Part shown: one piece after another, positions 1 through 12,700 of the stretch
Position numbering within the stretch: position 1 is the first letter of the stretch
Layout of the letters: every line of letters begins with the position of its first letter
Assembly (NCBI RefSeq): GCF_000524195.1
Contig: NW_020170516.1
Coordinates: 6,037-70,036, forward strand
DNA length: 64,000 bases
Direction: 5' to 3'
From: Echinococcus granulosus
Lineage: Eukaryota; Platyhelminthes; Cestoda; Cyclophyllidea; Taeniidae
Notes under the pieces: generated by a model
The model's database searches: none
What the model was told of the DNA's origin: nothing
Seen by the model: the letters and a program-made list of their open reading frames with translations, nothing else
Made by a program: the position numbers and the translations under genes

Positions 1-3000
1 AACTTAGCTTAAACGAAGGACGAATTTTGTGGACTACTACGAAGTAAGGTGAGGTATCACTTCAAGTACACGGCTGTAGTGTAGACAGGGTTGATTGCAA
101 GAGCCACAGTTGACCGAAAGAGGATTTTCCAGGCCTGTACCCACTAGCTGATTGCCTAATCATGTAATATACTGCTACTTCAGCCAAACATTTACAGTGG
201 GCACCCATCCATCGGCATCGAGACCAGACAGCTAAAATGGCTGTAAAATCTCCGTAGTGTGTGTCTGATTAATGACTGCATGCTAGCTCATGGCCTTTGG
301 CCCATCCCTGAGCCAAAATGTTGGAGGATCATGGTTTCAAATACAACCGATCTCACACTCATCAAGGGTGTTAAGTAGAAACAGTTGGCCCTAAGTTGAG
401 GACTTTTTCATGCACACATTAAAGCCACATGAAATCCACTTTTCCTTTGACTATCAGCTTCAAACGTTACAGTCGAGGTGACTTCGCTTTCTTTGCGGCA
501 GCTTTGGGTTCAGTTTTACCCCTCCAACTTTGTCGCATATGAAATGCCAAAAATTGTTGCTAATACATTTTCATGGGGTGACATCGCCGGCCAAAGCATC
601 AGTCCTTCTTAAACTACAAAACTGCTCTGTTTTGTGAGCTAACCTTTGAAAACTCGGCCAGCCTGCACTTCTGAAATTGAAATGAATATGCTCCATACCC
701 CTAGCCATCTCCCAAAGTACTCTACCTATGGCGCAGAGACGGCTGCGAGGTTTTTGGTGTGGATGACTTATGCCAAGCACCCTGACACGGGTGTGTCATC
801 TAATTTAAAGGGGACCCAAAAAACCCGCTGTGAAAATTTTAAATGCCTATTTTCCAGCAAAATCACTCCAAAAGTGTAATGCGGTCACTACAGACTGAAA
901 ATCCTCTTTGAATGGCTGCATCAAAAGTGCGAACCGCCAAAGCCAAACTCTCTTAATGAAGATCGACAAAATGGGAGCTGTTATGAGGAAAAAGTTCACT
1001 TCATTCATAGAGATTGCAAAAGCGGGGAAAATTTGGCACCAAGAAGACTGTAAATGGCCAAACCCAAGCATCACTTTAATGAGTCATTAAACTAGAACTG
1101 CAAAATATAGTACAAACTTATGGCTAATTTGAGAATCAAAGCATTTAGATACAATTTTTAGGAACAAAAGTCCACATATTACTTTGATGTGTGTCCGTCC
1201 ATGCCCGTCAGCGCCAATGACCCATGCACTCGGCACGATGACAAGCAGACACGCTGTCAAACAGCACTGAACTTGTTTACCGGATTTATTGACGGAAATG
1301 CAACCTCAGAGGCGCATCTCTTTCAGTAGCAAAGGTCACGATGGCAGAGCTCGAAGATTTCACCATCTTTGCATCCAATTCGAGTGCTCTCCCTAGAATT
1401 TAATAAATTAGATGCTCAATCAATGCGTCGTCATGGCTGACAAGTCAGGTATTCATAAATGAAGGTGAGCTAGGATGCTACGCTCCAGTAGAACAAGATC
1501 GGTCTGTTCTCCTATCGGGAAAGTAATGAAGGATTGCACAAAAGACGTGTCAGTCCATGGGGACCCCTAAAGCGCTGTAGGGCAAATATTTGTCCCTACT
1601 TCTAAGGGTTTACTTGGCTAATGAAATTAGGAGAAGCAAAAGCTGTACATGTCACCTGGACAATTTTTTGCAGCCAGGCAATTCCTTAATGCTTGTTGCC
1701 GTGTTGCTGGATAGTCTACAGGGTGGAGTGCTAGTAGGTACTGCAGATGAGAAACAAGCTGCAGGATTGCGGTCATTTTAAAAAGTGAAACGCTAGAGGA
1801 GCTTACTTTACCCCTCGAAGAGGTAATAAGACCTGGGTATAGGGATGAACGAAATGCCAAGGCATCAAGCTAGTGACCTAAATCATGGAGGTTGAAGAGC
1901 CCACGTTTTTCGAACACAAATGATACATTTAATTTGTATCCTTGGGCGAATACTACCTATGTGGTTAACAGTAGTATATATCGTGGACTGGTCTGTCAAT
2001 TACGGACCAAGTATCTTCTGCAAGACGAACTGTAACAGCAATGCAATCCCTTGAAAAGTAGTGCAAAAGGTTGGGTGGTATTTCACGAAGAGTGCTCTCT
2101 GAAAGTTAACCACGTTTAGTAGAAATTACTGCATTCCTTGCGAAGTCGTAAGCTATTTTTAATCTGTCCTAGCCTGAACTTACCCCATCATCGGGAGTTG
2201 TACAAAGCTCAAAACCGTGGAAGTTGTCAAGAGTTGGAACTACTACGGAAGTTTTGAGGCTGCCGCCCTTCTTTCATGACGTTTGGGTGTGACTACCAGA
2301 CAACGTGACCAAGATTACTGTCGCCATAGCCACGAACGGAACACCATGAAAAAAGGTGGTTTACAAGTCGCGAGGGCACTGCTTTACCACATCATTTATC
2401 CCGCGAAAAAGAGACATGGAAATTAAACCTGTCTCAGTGGTGCATTGGGTACACTTGTCGTCGAACATGCTGACAAGAGCACTGTAATTATTGCGGAGGT
2501 TCGCGAGGCTAAATCAAATTCAAAGCACCATTGCAGATTCCACCGCACACACCTCCGCACGGAGTCGATCACGCAATGCCATCCGCTTTAGCTGCCTTGC
2601 AGAGGGAGTGCGAAATTCTTTTCTGCGCACCGAACGACATGCATCTTTGCACCGGGGATCGCCGAGTTGGGTGGAGGGCATAAATTGCAAGGTAGGGCAA
2701 CATTCGGGTTGTTTACACTTCCTCCGAATTTGGGAAGTGCTTCGAATTCCTTAAGTGAAGTTTATATAAAATATTCTGGTATCGTCAGATTAGTCTTTAA
2801 AAGTCAAGTTTAAAGGTTATTTAAAACTTTGGAACAAGGATATATGCTTCTTTGACATAATAATGTCAGAAATTAAAAACGAAAAAAAAATTTTTTAAAC
2901 TCAAGACACCCAAAATATTGATAAATGGTAGTTGGAAGGTACACTTGCGGCCTCTTTATTGAGACATTCCGTCCAAACGCATAATTTACTCCACTTTCGT

Positions 3001-5041
3001 TGATATTAGCACAGTGCATGCCAGCTGAGATTAATTTTAATTTCTACTAGTAAATTTAAGAAAGTGTATATTTCTGTTGACAGTTGACAAGCGTGATTGA
3101 CTCCGTGAGAATGACACAAGGAAGCCTCGTACCATGATTGTGTCATTCAAACAGGCCTTTCAAATGCGTCGTCTGCCTGTGTGTTTTGGAGCGACTGGGT
3201 AAAACGCGAAATTAGTTGGCCTCGGTGGCCCTGAACTAGATCTGTGTTTTGTAGAAGATGTACTTGATGGGATAAAGTTGGGAGACTCTATTTTAAGTCC
3301 AAACTCTTGTTAAGGAATTAGGGGGAGGATGTGACAGTGGCTCTCCATTTGAATAGCTCAAGAATTTAATAAAGTTTCATCAGAAAGTCCCCTTTAACCT
3401 CTGGAGTCAGTAAGATTTTTATAAAACGTTATCTTAATGTGACAAAAAAGGTGTCATAGTAGTAAAAAAAGCAGGTAAATCTGCTTTAGAGGTAAGCCAA
3501 AGATCTGGTTAGTAAATCCGTCAAAGAACACTTTAAGAGAAGACAAAATAGCAATTTAAATTAAATCGACGCCAAACGCAAAATAGTTAAAGAGCTTAAA
3601 AATACTTCAGGATCAAAATTTATTGTACTCTGATACCATTTCAGTAGTAAGCGTAACTACTGATGATAAAGTGGGGGGATGGGAAATCCTTAAGATTGAA
3701 CTTAAGACCCAGTTTTTATTTAAAAATAGTAGCCCAACGATAGTCGCTCAAGTCTTTGCAAAGACTTTTGTTCAGAGCCTCACTATCACCATGGGGAAAT
3801 TTTTTCGAGAAATGTAATGTAAATGTGGTCTTTTGGCAATTCGCTTTTTAAAAGGCGATTTCATTGGAAAGGAGAATTTGTCGCCAACTCAATACCCAAA
3901 TTCGGTGCGCATAACTACCTAAAAGTAGATTTTTTTGCATAACTTCGAGAGAGAGTGAAATCCTACTGAATTGCGAAGAAATTTTTGAAATGTTGATATA
4001 CTACTTAATAGGTGGGAAATTAAGCTCAAAAGGTAGAAGTGGTCCAAGTCATAAATTGCAAAATCAACTGATCAACTCATAAAGTAACGAAATAAGACAA
4101 ACAAAGCATCCTTTTTCGTCTCCTTTTTTGCAATGCAAATGTAATTTTGAAATTGGAATACTTTTTTTGAGAACGTTAAGGATTCACAAGCCAGGAAACG
4201 CCATTTTCTTTCGCATTTAAAGACAGCCTGATGGTTCTGAGATAAGTGAGATATTTTTTTTGGCGGGAAACAAAGAACGGTCGAAGAAGGTATCTTTTCA
4301 AAGAATAATATTGATTAGAAAGTAATATTTACTTGGAAAATACCAGAAGTGGTTAATAGTGATTGTGAGAGGTGCATACTTTACCACCTTTCATTTTGTC
4401 CTGGCAATATCATTATCTGCCGCACTCGCTCTGAAAGATCAAAAGAAGTTAAATCTCATTGACTAAGTGCTTGCAATCAAGTTGCATTATATGTGAGAGA
4501 TTCAGAAGAAAATTACTAGCCATACTTAAACAGCCAAAGGGGAAGTTGATGGGCGGATTCGAAGTCTGCATCTACTTATATGAGGATATATTTCATATCT
4601 GATGGAAATAAGCAGGTAGATAGAGATTAAAATCCAAAACCGCAATGACGATTTTACGGACTGACATGCAGTGTCAAGAGGTATGCAACATTTGTATGAT
4701 GTGGATTGGAGGAACCGCTGGAGAAGTTGTGACCTCGCATAGCGGTAGAAGTGTAGGAATCAAGGAGATAACCTATGGGATAATCAAACTTGACCTGAAT
4801 TGTAGTACTTAAGGTGGTGAATGGCGTAACTTTTGGTGCATGCTCAGGTTAGAAAGGTGCGTTTAGGTCCAACCAAGGCCCGAAATGACCGTGACCGTTC
4901 AAATTCAAGGTTTGTAATTTCAGTGCAGACGAAAGCTGCAACCGGAAACATTTTGCTTTCGTTAATCTTTTGTTTGAAGCCCACCCAACCTGTTTGCAAC
5001 ATGGTTTGGTGAAAACAGGTAGCATAAATTGATAGAGGATT

Positions 5042-5063
5042 AGTGTCACATATGTGTGACACT
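5042..5063. repeat. Short palindrome, TCACATAYGTGTGA family
   Basis: Nine-base inverted arms (AGTGTCACA / TGTGACACT) surround the four-base centre TATG. The same core, TCACATAYGTGTGA, recurs at 60728 and, inverted, at 7904. Looser forms occur at 36293 and inside the gap-interrupted repeat at 18.5 and 29.7 kb. The recurrence points to a dispersed repeat with a palindromic core, not a chance palindrome. Confidence 0.6.
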
Positions 5064-5807
5064 GTTGGCAAATGAGTTGATTGAGTGATTTTATTAGGTA
5101 AGAAAATAGAATAGACTTCATTAAATAAGAAGTATTGCGGAATACTCAACTATTAAAATTCTTGAATTGAATGCGCCGCTTGCTTTAAATGGACCAAAAC
5201 TGCGAACATCGGCATCGTCATTGGGGCGTAATTCACTTCTTCTGAGCTACTGCTTCCGTTTTGAGTTTTTTCCCTAAAAAGAAATTTTTTGACTCCCTTA
5301 GGAGGAGCGGAGCTAAGCGAAATTCAAACAAAGCTGTCTATAAATCCTCCCTACACTATGGACTTTGCCTTTAAAATTAGGAAGAAGTAAAAGGTAACAA
5401 ATTTGATGGCTGTTTATATTTAATCAGACGTGGTTAATGGAAAGAGCTAAAGTCACACGCAAAAGCTTTAGAGAGACGTCTTTTGAGGGGAAATACAAAA
5501 AGGGTGAGATCGAAAATAATAACTCCTTCTGTTGCGAACTCGAATGATCTGAAGGCGAAAATAGACTCATATTACCTACTTCTACGGCAGCCAATTAAGT
5601 TTGAGGGTTTTTTTTCTGGTAAGAATACGGTTGCTGTAAAGTGATTTTATACAATTCCTGTTTATTCCCAACTAACACCTCTTCTTAAGAAGACAAAATT
5701 GCACCTTTTGCTTTGATGGGATGTTTTGCAGTCGATTCTGCCTCCTTTCACTCCCCCAGCCATCTGCTGTGCATTTCAAGTGTGCTCATGCGATTACCCA
5801 ATGCCAA

Positions 5808-5817
5808 GGGGGGGGGG
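5808..5817 (+). repeat. Poly-G run
   Basis: Ten consecutive G residues inside a locally G/C-rich stretch that otherwise has no feature. It is a simple homopolymer and may have an assembly length error. Confidence 0.8.
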
Positions 5818-6117
5818 CTGTGGGTCCCATCCCCAGGGGTGACGTGTCACCAAGCCTGTCTTTTGGCAGAGGTGAGCACTAACCACAAATAGTTAAGTCA
5901 ATTTAAGAAGGCCTACCAACTTGATTTGGTGCGTAGGCAAGGTTGAGGTGATTTGCAACTTTGCAAGACAAATGTTTTAAAAGGGCTTGACACAATGGTA
6001 ATTCAGTTATGCAATTTCGGAGAAAACCAAATAAGTGCACTTGAGGTTCTCAGATATCACTATCCATTTTAGCCTAGTGTCTCGAAACTTCTGTGACGGT
6101 GAAAAAGTACACACTTA

Positions 6118-6232
6118 CAAGGACAGAATATGTGTTGCGAGATGGAGAGGGGCTGAGGGCCCGGAGACCATGCCAAATCAAAACGAAGGGCTAAACAAGT
6201 GACTAACGTATTACATTATCAAGTTTTGCAAA
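6118..6232 (+). repeat. Dispersed repeat family A, degenerate copy
   Basis: Shares the landmarks of family A seen at 21.5, 25.8, 26.6 and 32.4 kb: a block reading roughly GAGAGGGGCTG, then CCATGCC, and an end resembling AAACAAGTGACTAACG followed by TATTACATTATC. All copies lie in the same orientation and are heavily diverged. No coding potential was seen. A SINE-like or other short nonautonomous element is plausible, but its class cannot be named. Confidence 0.45.
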
Positions 6233-7903
6233 AAATGAGATGAATCATTATATTTACAAAGAAATGATAAAAATATTAAAACTATTTTATTTTAGAACCT
6301 GATGCTAATCTCCCATTTTTTCTGAAAAAGCACCACTTTGCTTTAGTTTTGCAAACCACAGGGCGGGAGAACGAAATGCAGGTGTAGCGTGTAGAACACT
6401 TTTTCCTCACCGTTAACATTCCTCATGGCTCGCAAAAGCTTGATCAGTTAACTCAGCGTTTTGGAATAAAAAATAAACCTCCAATGGCCACAAGGGAGGG
6501 TAAAGTCAGGAGCGTGGGTGGACACACCCAGAGCCTCAAAGCAACCATTCATAACTTGCCTCAAGTCCGTGACGTTAGTCTTTCTTTTCGTCCTCTATTT
6601 TGGTCATGCTAGATGAAAATTCCGAACGAACCTGGTCTAGTTTTGATTCCCTTGGCCCAAACGGTTAGAGACTACGCGAGAGAGATTAGAGCCTTATTTG
6701 TGGTTCAGATCTGCTCCCGTTGGCAGATCTTTAACAAACTAGGAGGAAGGTTGCGTTCCCGGTGGTTTTGCTTAAACAAAAAACGAGCGAAAGTTAAATC
6801 CTTACTGGAACATTATTTTATTCAGCCCTTTGAATGAGGCGTCACATCAGCCAATTGTTTACGATTTCAGGGTCAGGTCGTTGCTACAGGGACTGCCTCT
6901 GCGGAAGCCTTGAAAGTTCTGAAAAATTAATTCGAAACGACCAGACCTTTCCATGAAGGCGTGTAACACAAGTGATAAAAAGGGCGAAACTAAGAATTCC
7001 ACATTCCCTGCCATTTTGTAGCTAAAAAAGAGGCATTTGAGGGGAATTTAATTCCTCTTTTCATCCATAGCCACCCTGTAGCGCGTGCAAGGCAATGTAT
7101 CAGCATTGCGGCCATCCTTATCATCCACATTAATCAAAACAACCCGTAAATTTATCACTTAATGTACCCCTGCCAGAAGGCAAAATATGGCAAAGTTTGC
7201 CTCCAATCTTCAAAAATCCAAGTGGAAATTTAAAGCCGATTGCCTAAAGAATTTGTGGAGGTTTGTACTAGCCAACAACAAAAGCCGGACAGTTTTAGAA
7301 ACTAGCCGTCAACTGGTCAACAAGAACGACAGCTTGAAAAGCAGGGCAAAATTAATTCCGCATGAAGGGCAAACATAAGAGGGCGATAACTACAAGCTGG
7401 TAATTTGCGGCCCGTGTTGTCCTGCGTGGCGACGAGCATTTGTTGAAGCCACGTTCCCAAAACAGCTGCGAATCCCAACTAACAAAACGTGTCCGTGTCA
7501 CGGGGTGGTATCGGCCAAAATTTCTTTGTAAATGGATGACTGAACAAAGGTTTGTTACTACCTTGTGGGGAAATTCCGAAAATGCTTGTACATTTATCTA
7601 CTTTAATGCGGATTATACATACGATCTGCAGTCCCCCTTGTTTCTATGGGCCCAGATCTAAACTAGTCCCGTTAAAATTATTGCAGATTATAAGGTAAGC
7701 TTTCAAATGTTGGCCACCATAGCCCACTGGAGTTGACTTTTCTTCCAATATGAAAACAAAATATTGCCACCAAAATGACATATTTAGGTGCCATATAGAA
7801 GGTTAAAAAACGTGTATTTACCCACAGATCATCTATTCTACCATAAAATGCTAATAAATGCATACTGCATACCTATGATGTAGGATTCGGATAAAAAACA
7901 AAT

Positions 7904-7921
7904 CGTCACACATATGTGACG
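7904..7921. repeat. Short palindrome, inverted copy of the family core
   Basis: Arms CGTCACA and TGTGACG flank the centre CATA. Its reverse complement, CGTCACATATGTGTGACG, differs by one base from the element at 60728. It is a member of the palindrome family described at 5042. Confidence 0.6.
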
Positions 7922-8839
7922 CTCGTGGTGAAAATGTCAATAACATAAGTAGGCTAAGGAGATTATAAACTTATTGCTTTTGCTCCATTTTAAAGGGCAA
8001 AATTCAAAACATTCGTGGATTACCTTTTTAAAGACTGACGCCAATATTAGGTTCTGATATTTTTTCAAGTAGAATTCTCCCACACTTTATGTTTCATGAG
8101 TAACTTTTAGTATTATATGTCTTGTTAGTTTAAGGCCAGACTTGAACAAGCAGCACAACAGAGATGCCTCGCAAATTCTGCTGATTAAAGGAGGACATTA
8201 ATAACTCCTTTCAATGTGCTAGCGGTGGAATTAATCACTCCACCTACCGTGGGATTGGTTGGAAATTTTATTTTTAACAAGACCCTTCGGCTCATAAAAG
8301 GATTCTGTAAACCTGCTCACCTTAACATTTAATTTTGGAGTTGTGGCTTTAGGGGGCGGAATTACCTCAAGACATTGGATGAATGCCACAGTGGATAAAC
8401 AGTTTGGTGGGATAAATATTTACTTGGAACTCAATTACTCTTAAGTCATTGCCAAAAATTTGAAAAAAAAAATTGCCCACACCCAAACGTTTTAATGATG
8501 TCAATGAGATGATAGCCTAAAAACGCAATGAAACCGTTTCAACAGAACCTCAGTCGTTAAAGGGTCGTTAGCTTGAAGGAGATCGTGTCGTTTGTGGATT
8601 CTAATGGTACCTCTGCTAATTAAAGCGGTAAGGCTCTTCGCAGCCGACCTAAATTTCAAGCCTGTTCATGATGCTCCCGTTATGGTAAAACTCCATCCAA
8701 AGGTGGGGGAAGTGCTGGCATAAAAAGCTAATCTGATATGATACTGCTGGATTCACTCATACCTTTCCGACAGTGACTTCCTTTTTTGATAACAGGTTTG
8801 AAGCAGTTAATTTTAGAAGAGGTAAGTATTTCTTCAGAC

Positions 8840-8965
8840 GGGAGGTGGTCAGAGAACACGAATCTCGTTGTGGAACGGACGTTGTGCACCCCCGAAGGGG
8901 AAGTCTACCCTGAGAAAGCATGACCCTCATCATTGTACCCCGTTTATGATGCCACCAAGTAGGGG
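8840..8965 (-). repeat. Dispersed repeat family B, inverted copy
   Basis: Read on the minus strand it matches 23650-23800 over more than 100 bases with scattered changes. Shared blocks include GGGGTACA, GTAGACTTCC, ACGTCCGTTCCAC and TTCGTGTTCTCTGA, in the same order and spacing. A more diverged copy lies at 22.0-22.2 kb. No open frame is maintained, so this is probably a nonautonomous interspersed element. Confidence 0.65.
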
Positions 8966-9688
8966 ATGCCCTTCCATAATCAGTCCACAGGAGAGATAAG
9001 TGCCTAACCTATTACGCAAAGGTCATGGTAATATTAAACTAAAGGTTATGATTATTTTTTAGTGAAGAAAAGTTTTAGTCTGTGAGTAAAATCATTAAAC
9101 AATAAATCAGTAAATTATTGATCATACAGCTGTTGATTGGACAATCAGTGAGTTTTCGTACATAAATTTGTTTCCTTTATTGACTTCCAATTTGAGCATC
9201 AATAAGTGGAATCGTGAAGGAAATTTTCTTTAAACTTAATATCTCTATTTGAGATCATGAAATTACAGATAACTTATGAGTCTTGCAAAAAGAGGCAAAA
9301 TCTTCGACTAGAAACAGGAAAATAAAACAAAAGTAGCTAAAAAATTGTAAAAAATATAGCCTTAACCATTTCCCTCCCAAAGGGGGGAGTGTGGTAGTGG
9401 AAGGTGTTAGAAATTGCTTCATTAATTATTAGTGAAAGCTTAACTAGGAGGTAAAACCCATTCTGTGCAGCACTCAGTAAAGAAGACTAGTTTATTTTAA
9501 ACCATAAGTATGCCACACTATTCTGATAGCTCCTAGGCCAGTCACCCCTTCTGTATGCTAGTTATTTCAAAATCCAGCAGCAAGTACCGAGCACCTCGTA
9601 GTATTTTCATTGTCAAAACTTTCGTTGCCAGCACATTAGGCCCAGGTTTTCTGGCCTAAACCGTAAACGTACAACATGTGTGCTTTGT

Positions 9689-9720
9689 CACCTTACTGAA
9701 AACAAGTTATCAGTAAGGTG
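9689..9720. repeat. Perfect 10-bp stem hairpin
   Basis: CACCTTACTG at 9689-9698 is followed, after a 12-base loop, by its exact reverse complement CAGTAAGGTG at 9711-9720. T:G pairs could extend the stem outward. No gene adjoins it, and it could be the end of a small inverted-repeat element. Confidence 0.7.
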
Positions 9721-12700
9721 GTGTGTCACAAACCGACCGATTGACAATAAACAGTAGCATATGCTTATATTGATGTTCTTGGTCTAAAAAAGGCACACAC
9801 TTCTTCCATTCCTTGAATGACCTTGTGTCAATCAAAAGGTGAATGTCACGTGGTAGCGTCACATCGGAAAGAGAAAACATCCAGGGTGTGGTGGTTGACA
9901 TTGTGTTTGAGACCCTGGTAGCAAAAGTGTTGGAAATGGTAAGACAGTAGCAGCTTTGCCAACCAAATGTAATAAATCACTTTGTTTTGCCTCTATGCCG
10001 GCGTACGGAAGTGATCTGATTTGGGAGCAGTACCCCACGATTTTGCCCAATGTTACGAGAGAGAGTGTTTTTTTGTAAAGAATGACTTACTGCCCTATGG
10101 AATTTTAGAGGTAAATCATTTATAGATACCCCGGCCTGGAATTGTAGTTATTTTACAAATAATTATAAAACAAGGATTACCTGTATGACTTTGATCTGAT
10201 ACTATCCCGTTGAACAGAGGAGAAAAGTCTTCTGTACCCAACTCATCCTTGTTTTCAGACGGGAACTGAATGGCCAAAAAGTTGACATGCACAATTGTTC
10301 TCAGTGCGTTTGCGTCGTTATTCCCAGAAATCCAAAGCCGAGGGGGATGAAAATCCCCAGCCAAGTAGAGGTCATTTCGATCTTAGTGTATTTTAATACG
10401 AGGTTGACAAGACAGTACAAAGTACGTAGTTAGAAAATAATTTGCCTAAAGTAAACATGGAAAACAATATCTGGAATGCTATCCTTAGTGGTAACTATAT
10501 GGTAGAGACAAAGTGACAGTGGCAATTAGAATCGGTCCTATTTTTTTCCCCCAAAATGTGAATGCGCAATCTGGGAGCGAATGTCCGGCGACTTGCGACC
10601 TTACTGCTCTACCAAAATAAAATTTCTTTTCGATTCTGTTTGAGATGGTCGCCTACAAGTGTGCTCACAGTACTGGAGGCTTGCTGATGTCCTCTGGAGG
10701 GAATTTCGTCAAACAAAGAGATCAAAAGTAGATTGAAGGCTGCCTGCAATCATTTTTGAGGCTGTGTGCAAATACGCCATTAACTCATTTACCTCATAAA
10801 TCAAATGCATTCGGTTTCATCCTCCTTTGACTTCATTTGTCAGAATGTCAATTTTGTACAAAATGACATTCTTTTTTTCAAGTTTCCAACTTTCCCTAGG
10901 TTTTCGTGGATATTTTACTCAAATTAAAGTAGAACTACAAAGAGGAAAAATTTACTTACTAGTTGGTAATTTGTTTGAGCCCTATCATGAAATGTTAGCT
11001 CTGGTGGAAGAAAGGCTGGGACTTTTCAAGACCTCCCGACATATTGTACTCACAGCCATGTGACAATACGGTTGACATTTCGAATTAATTGATAGATGGC
11101 GTGAAGTCACTTGCGTTTAGTGACAAATGAACTGACATGACCTTTCGTGAGCGTTGGGTAAATGTCACGCATATCGACTGAACACAAACGAAAGCGTTGG
11201 GTGACACTTTCATGGACTTTAAACAAGTCCTCTTTCAGATTTGATTTCTGCCCGCAATAGCCCATTTCTAATAAGAAAATTTTAACAAGGTTAAACAGCC
11301 ATTCTGTCATCGAGAGGATAATGAATTATTTCGAATGAACGGATCGTTTGTTTATTTTCCATCAAAGGGGTGCGATCTGATAATTTTTGTCATTTTCCAA
11401 CCAAATCGTTTATTTTGTCCACAAATAAAACAGATGAAAGGTGGAGAGAAGACAGCGCAGTTAAAAACCTATTTTACCTATGAAAGGTCAGCTGTAAGCG
11501 GCGGATGCTTTTTACAGGTTCAGATACCTTCTTCATGCGCAGATAAAGCTGCTTCTTGTAAATGTCATTTGATTAATCTGCTACAAGCAAATGATCCCGA
11601 TCATGATTCGCCTTCCTTCTTTTTTTGGTAAGGCTGTCTACAGAGGCCATACATTAGCTGTATTCGACTAATTAGATTGACCTAAAGAAGAAACTTGGCT
11701 TCTTCCAGAGATGACAGACCCTTCAAGCCGGATTTAACATAGCCAAGGTGTTGACACCAGACATCGATGTGTGATATCAGCCAATCGGAAAAGACTGCGT
11801 GAGAGTTCGGTTTCCTGGATCCCACGGGAACTAGTCATTGAAAATGCAAAAAGGGGGAGGTTTTTTGAAATTGTAAGCATCCTGAGCCGATCATGGAGTT
11901 TGGATAAATCAGAATGTGCTTCAATATCGTATGTAAGAATAGCCATGTGTTACTGAGTGGACTCCACAGTGGTCACAATTGTGGAGCTCACAGGAGTTGG
12001 ACCTCTGCATTTGACATTCCGACAGCAGTAATGGGTTGCATTCGGCCCACGCAACGGTATGATAGGCATCCACTGCATCATCAAGAACTCCTCTTTGAAC
12101 AGCATTTCGATCGAATTCACCGCCCATGTCCTCGGTCGGATCAACTACATCGCGAGCAGTTAATTGCAAAGTGATGTTAATGACCAAGTCGTCGGGTAGT
12201 ATTTCCTCCTGTCAAAGTGGTAAAAGGCATCAGATAAGTGCGATGATAATGCCTTTGACACAGTGCGAAAACGTACCACCCATACACTGGAGGTAACCGG
12301 GGCATTGCCAATGCGATTTGTGAAGCAAGCCTGGCATTGGAAGGAATGGTATGGCAAATATTTTGGAAATAGTTTCCTAATATCCAAGAAGGCATCTATT
12401 TTAGCATCGTAGAAAGCTCTGTAGGGGAGTCGTTTTGCCCTTTTTGTGCCCAGTTCCTGAACATTATGAAGTACAAAAGTACATCTGTATTTGCAATTCC
12501 TTTGAGCTGTCATTGGCTAATATCGCGCGGAGGCAGGTGGCAGGAGGGAAACGACAAATGGCAGAAGATAGGACAAAGGCTCCATTGTTACCCTAATTGG
12601 TTCCATAATGTTACTTCCGTTTCAAATACCAGTTGTACAAGAGAATGGTGACCATCCAAAGGCTCTCCAACAGAGAGGCCACCGGGTACACACTCCGCAC

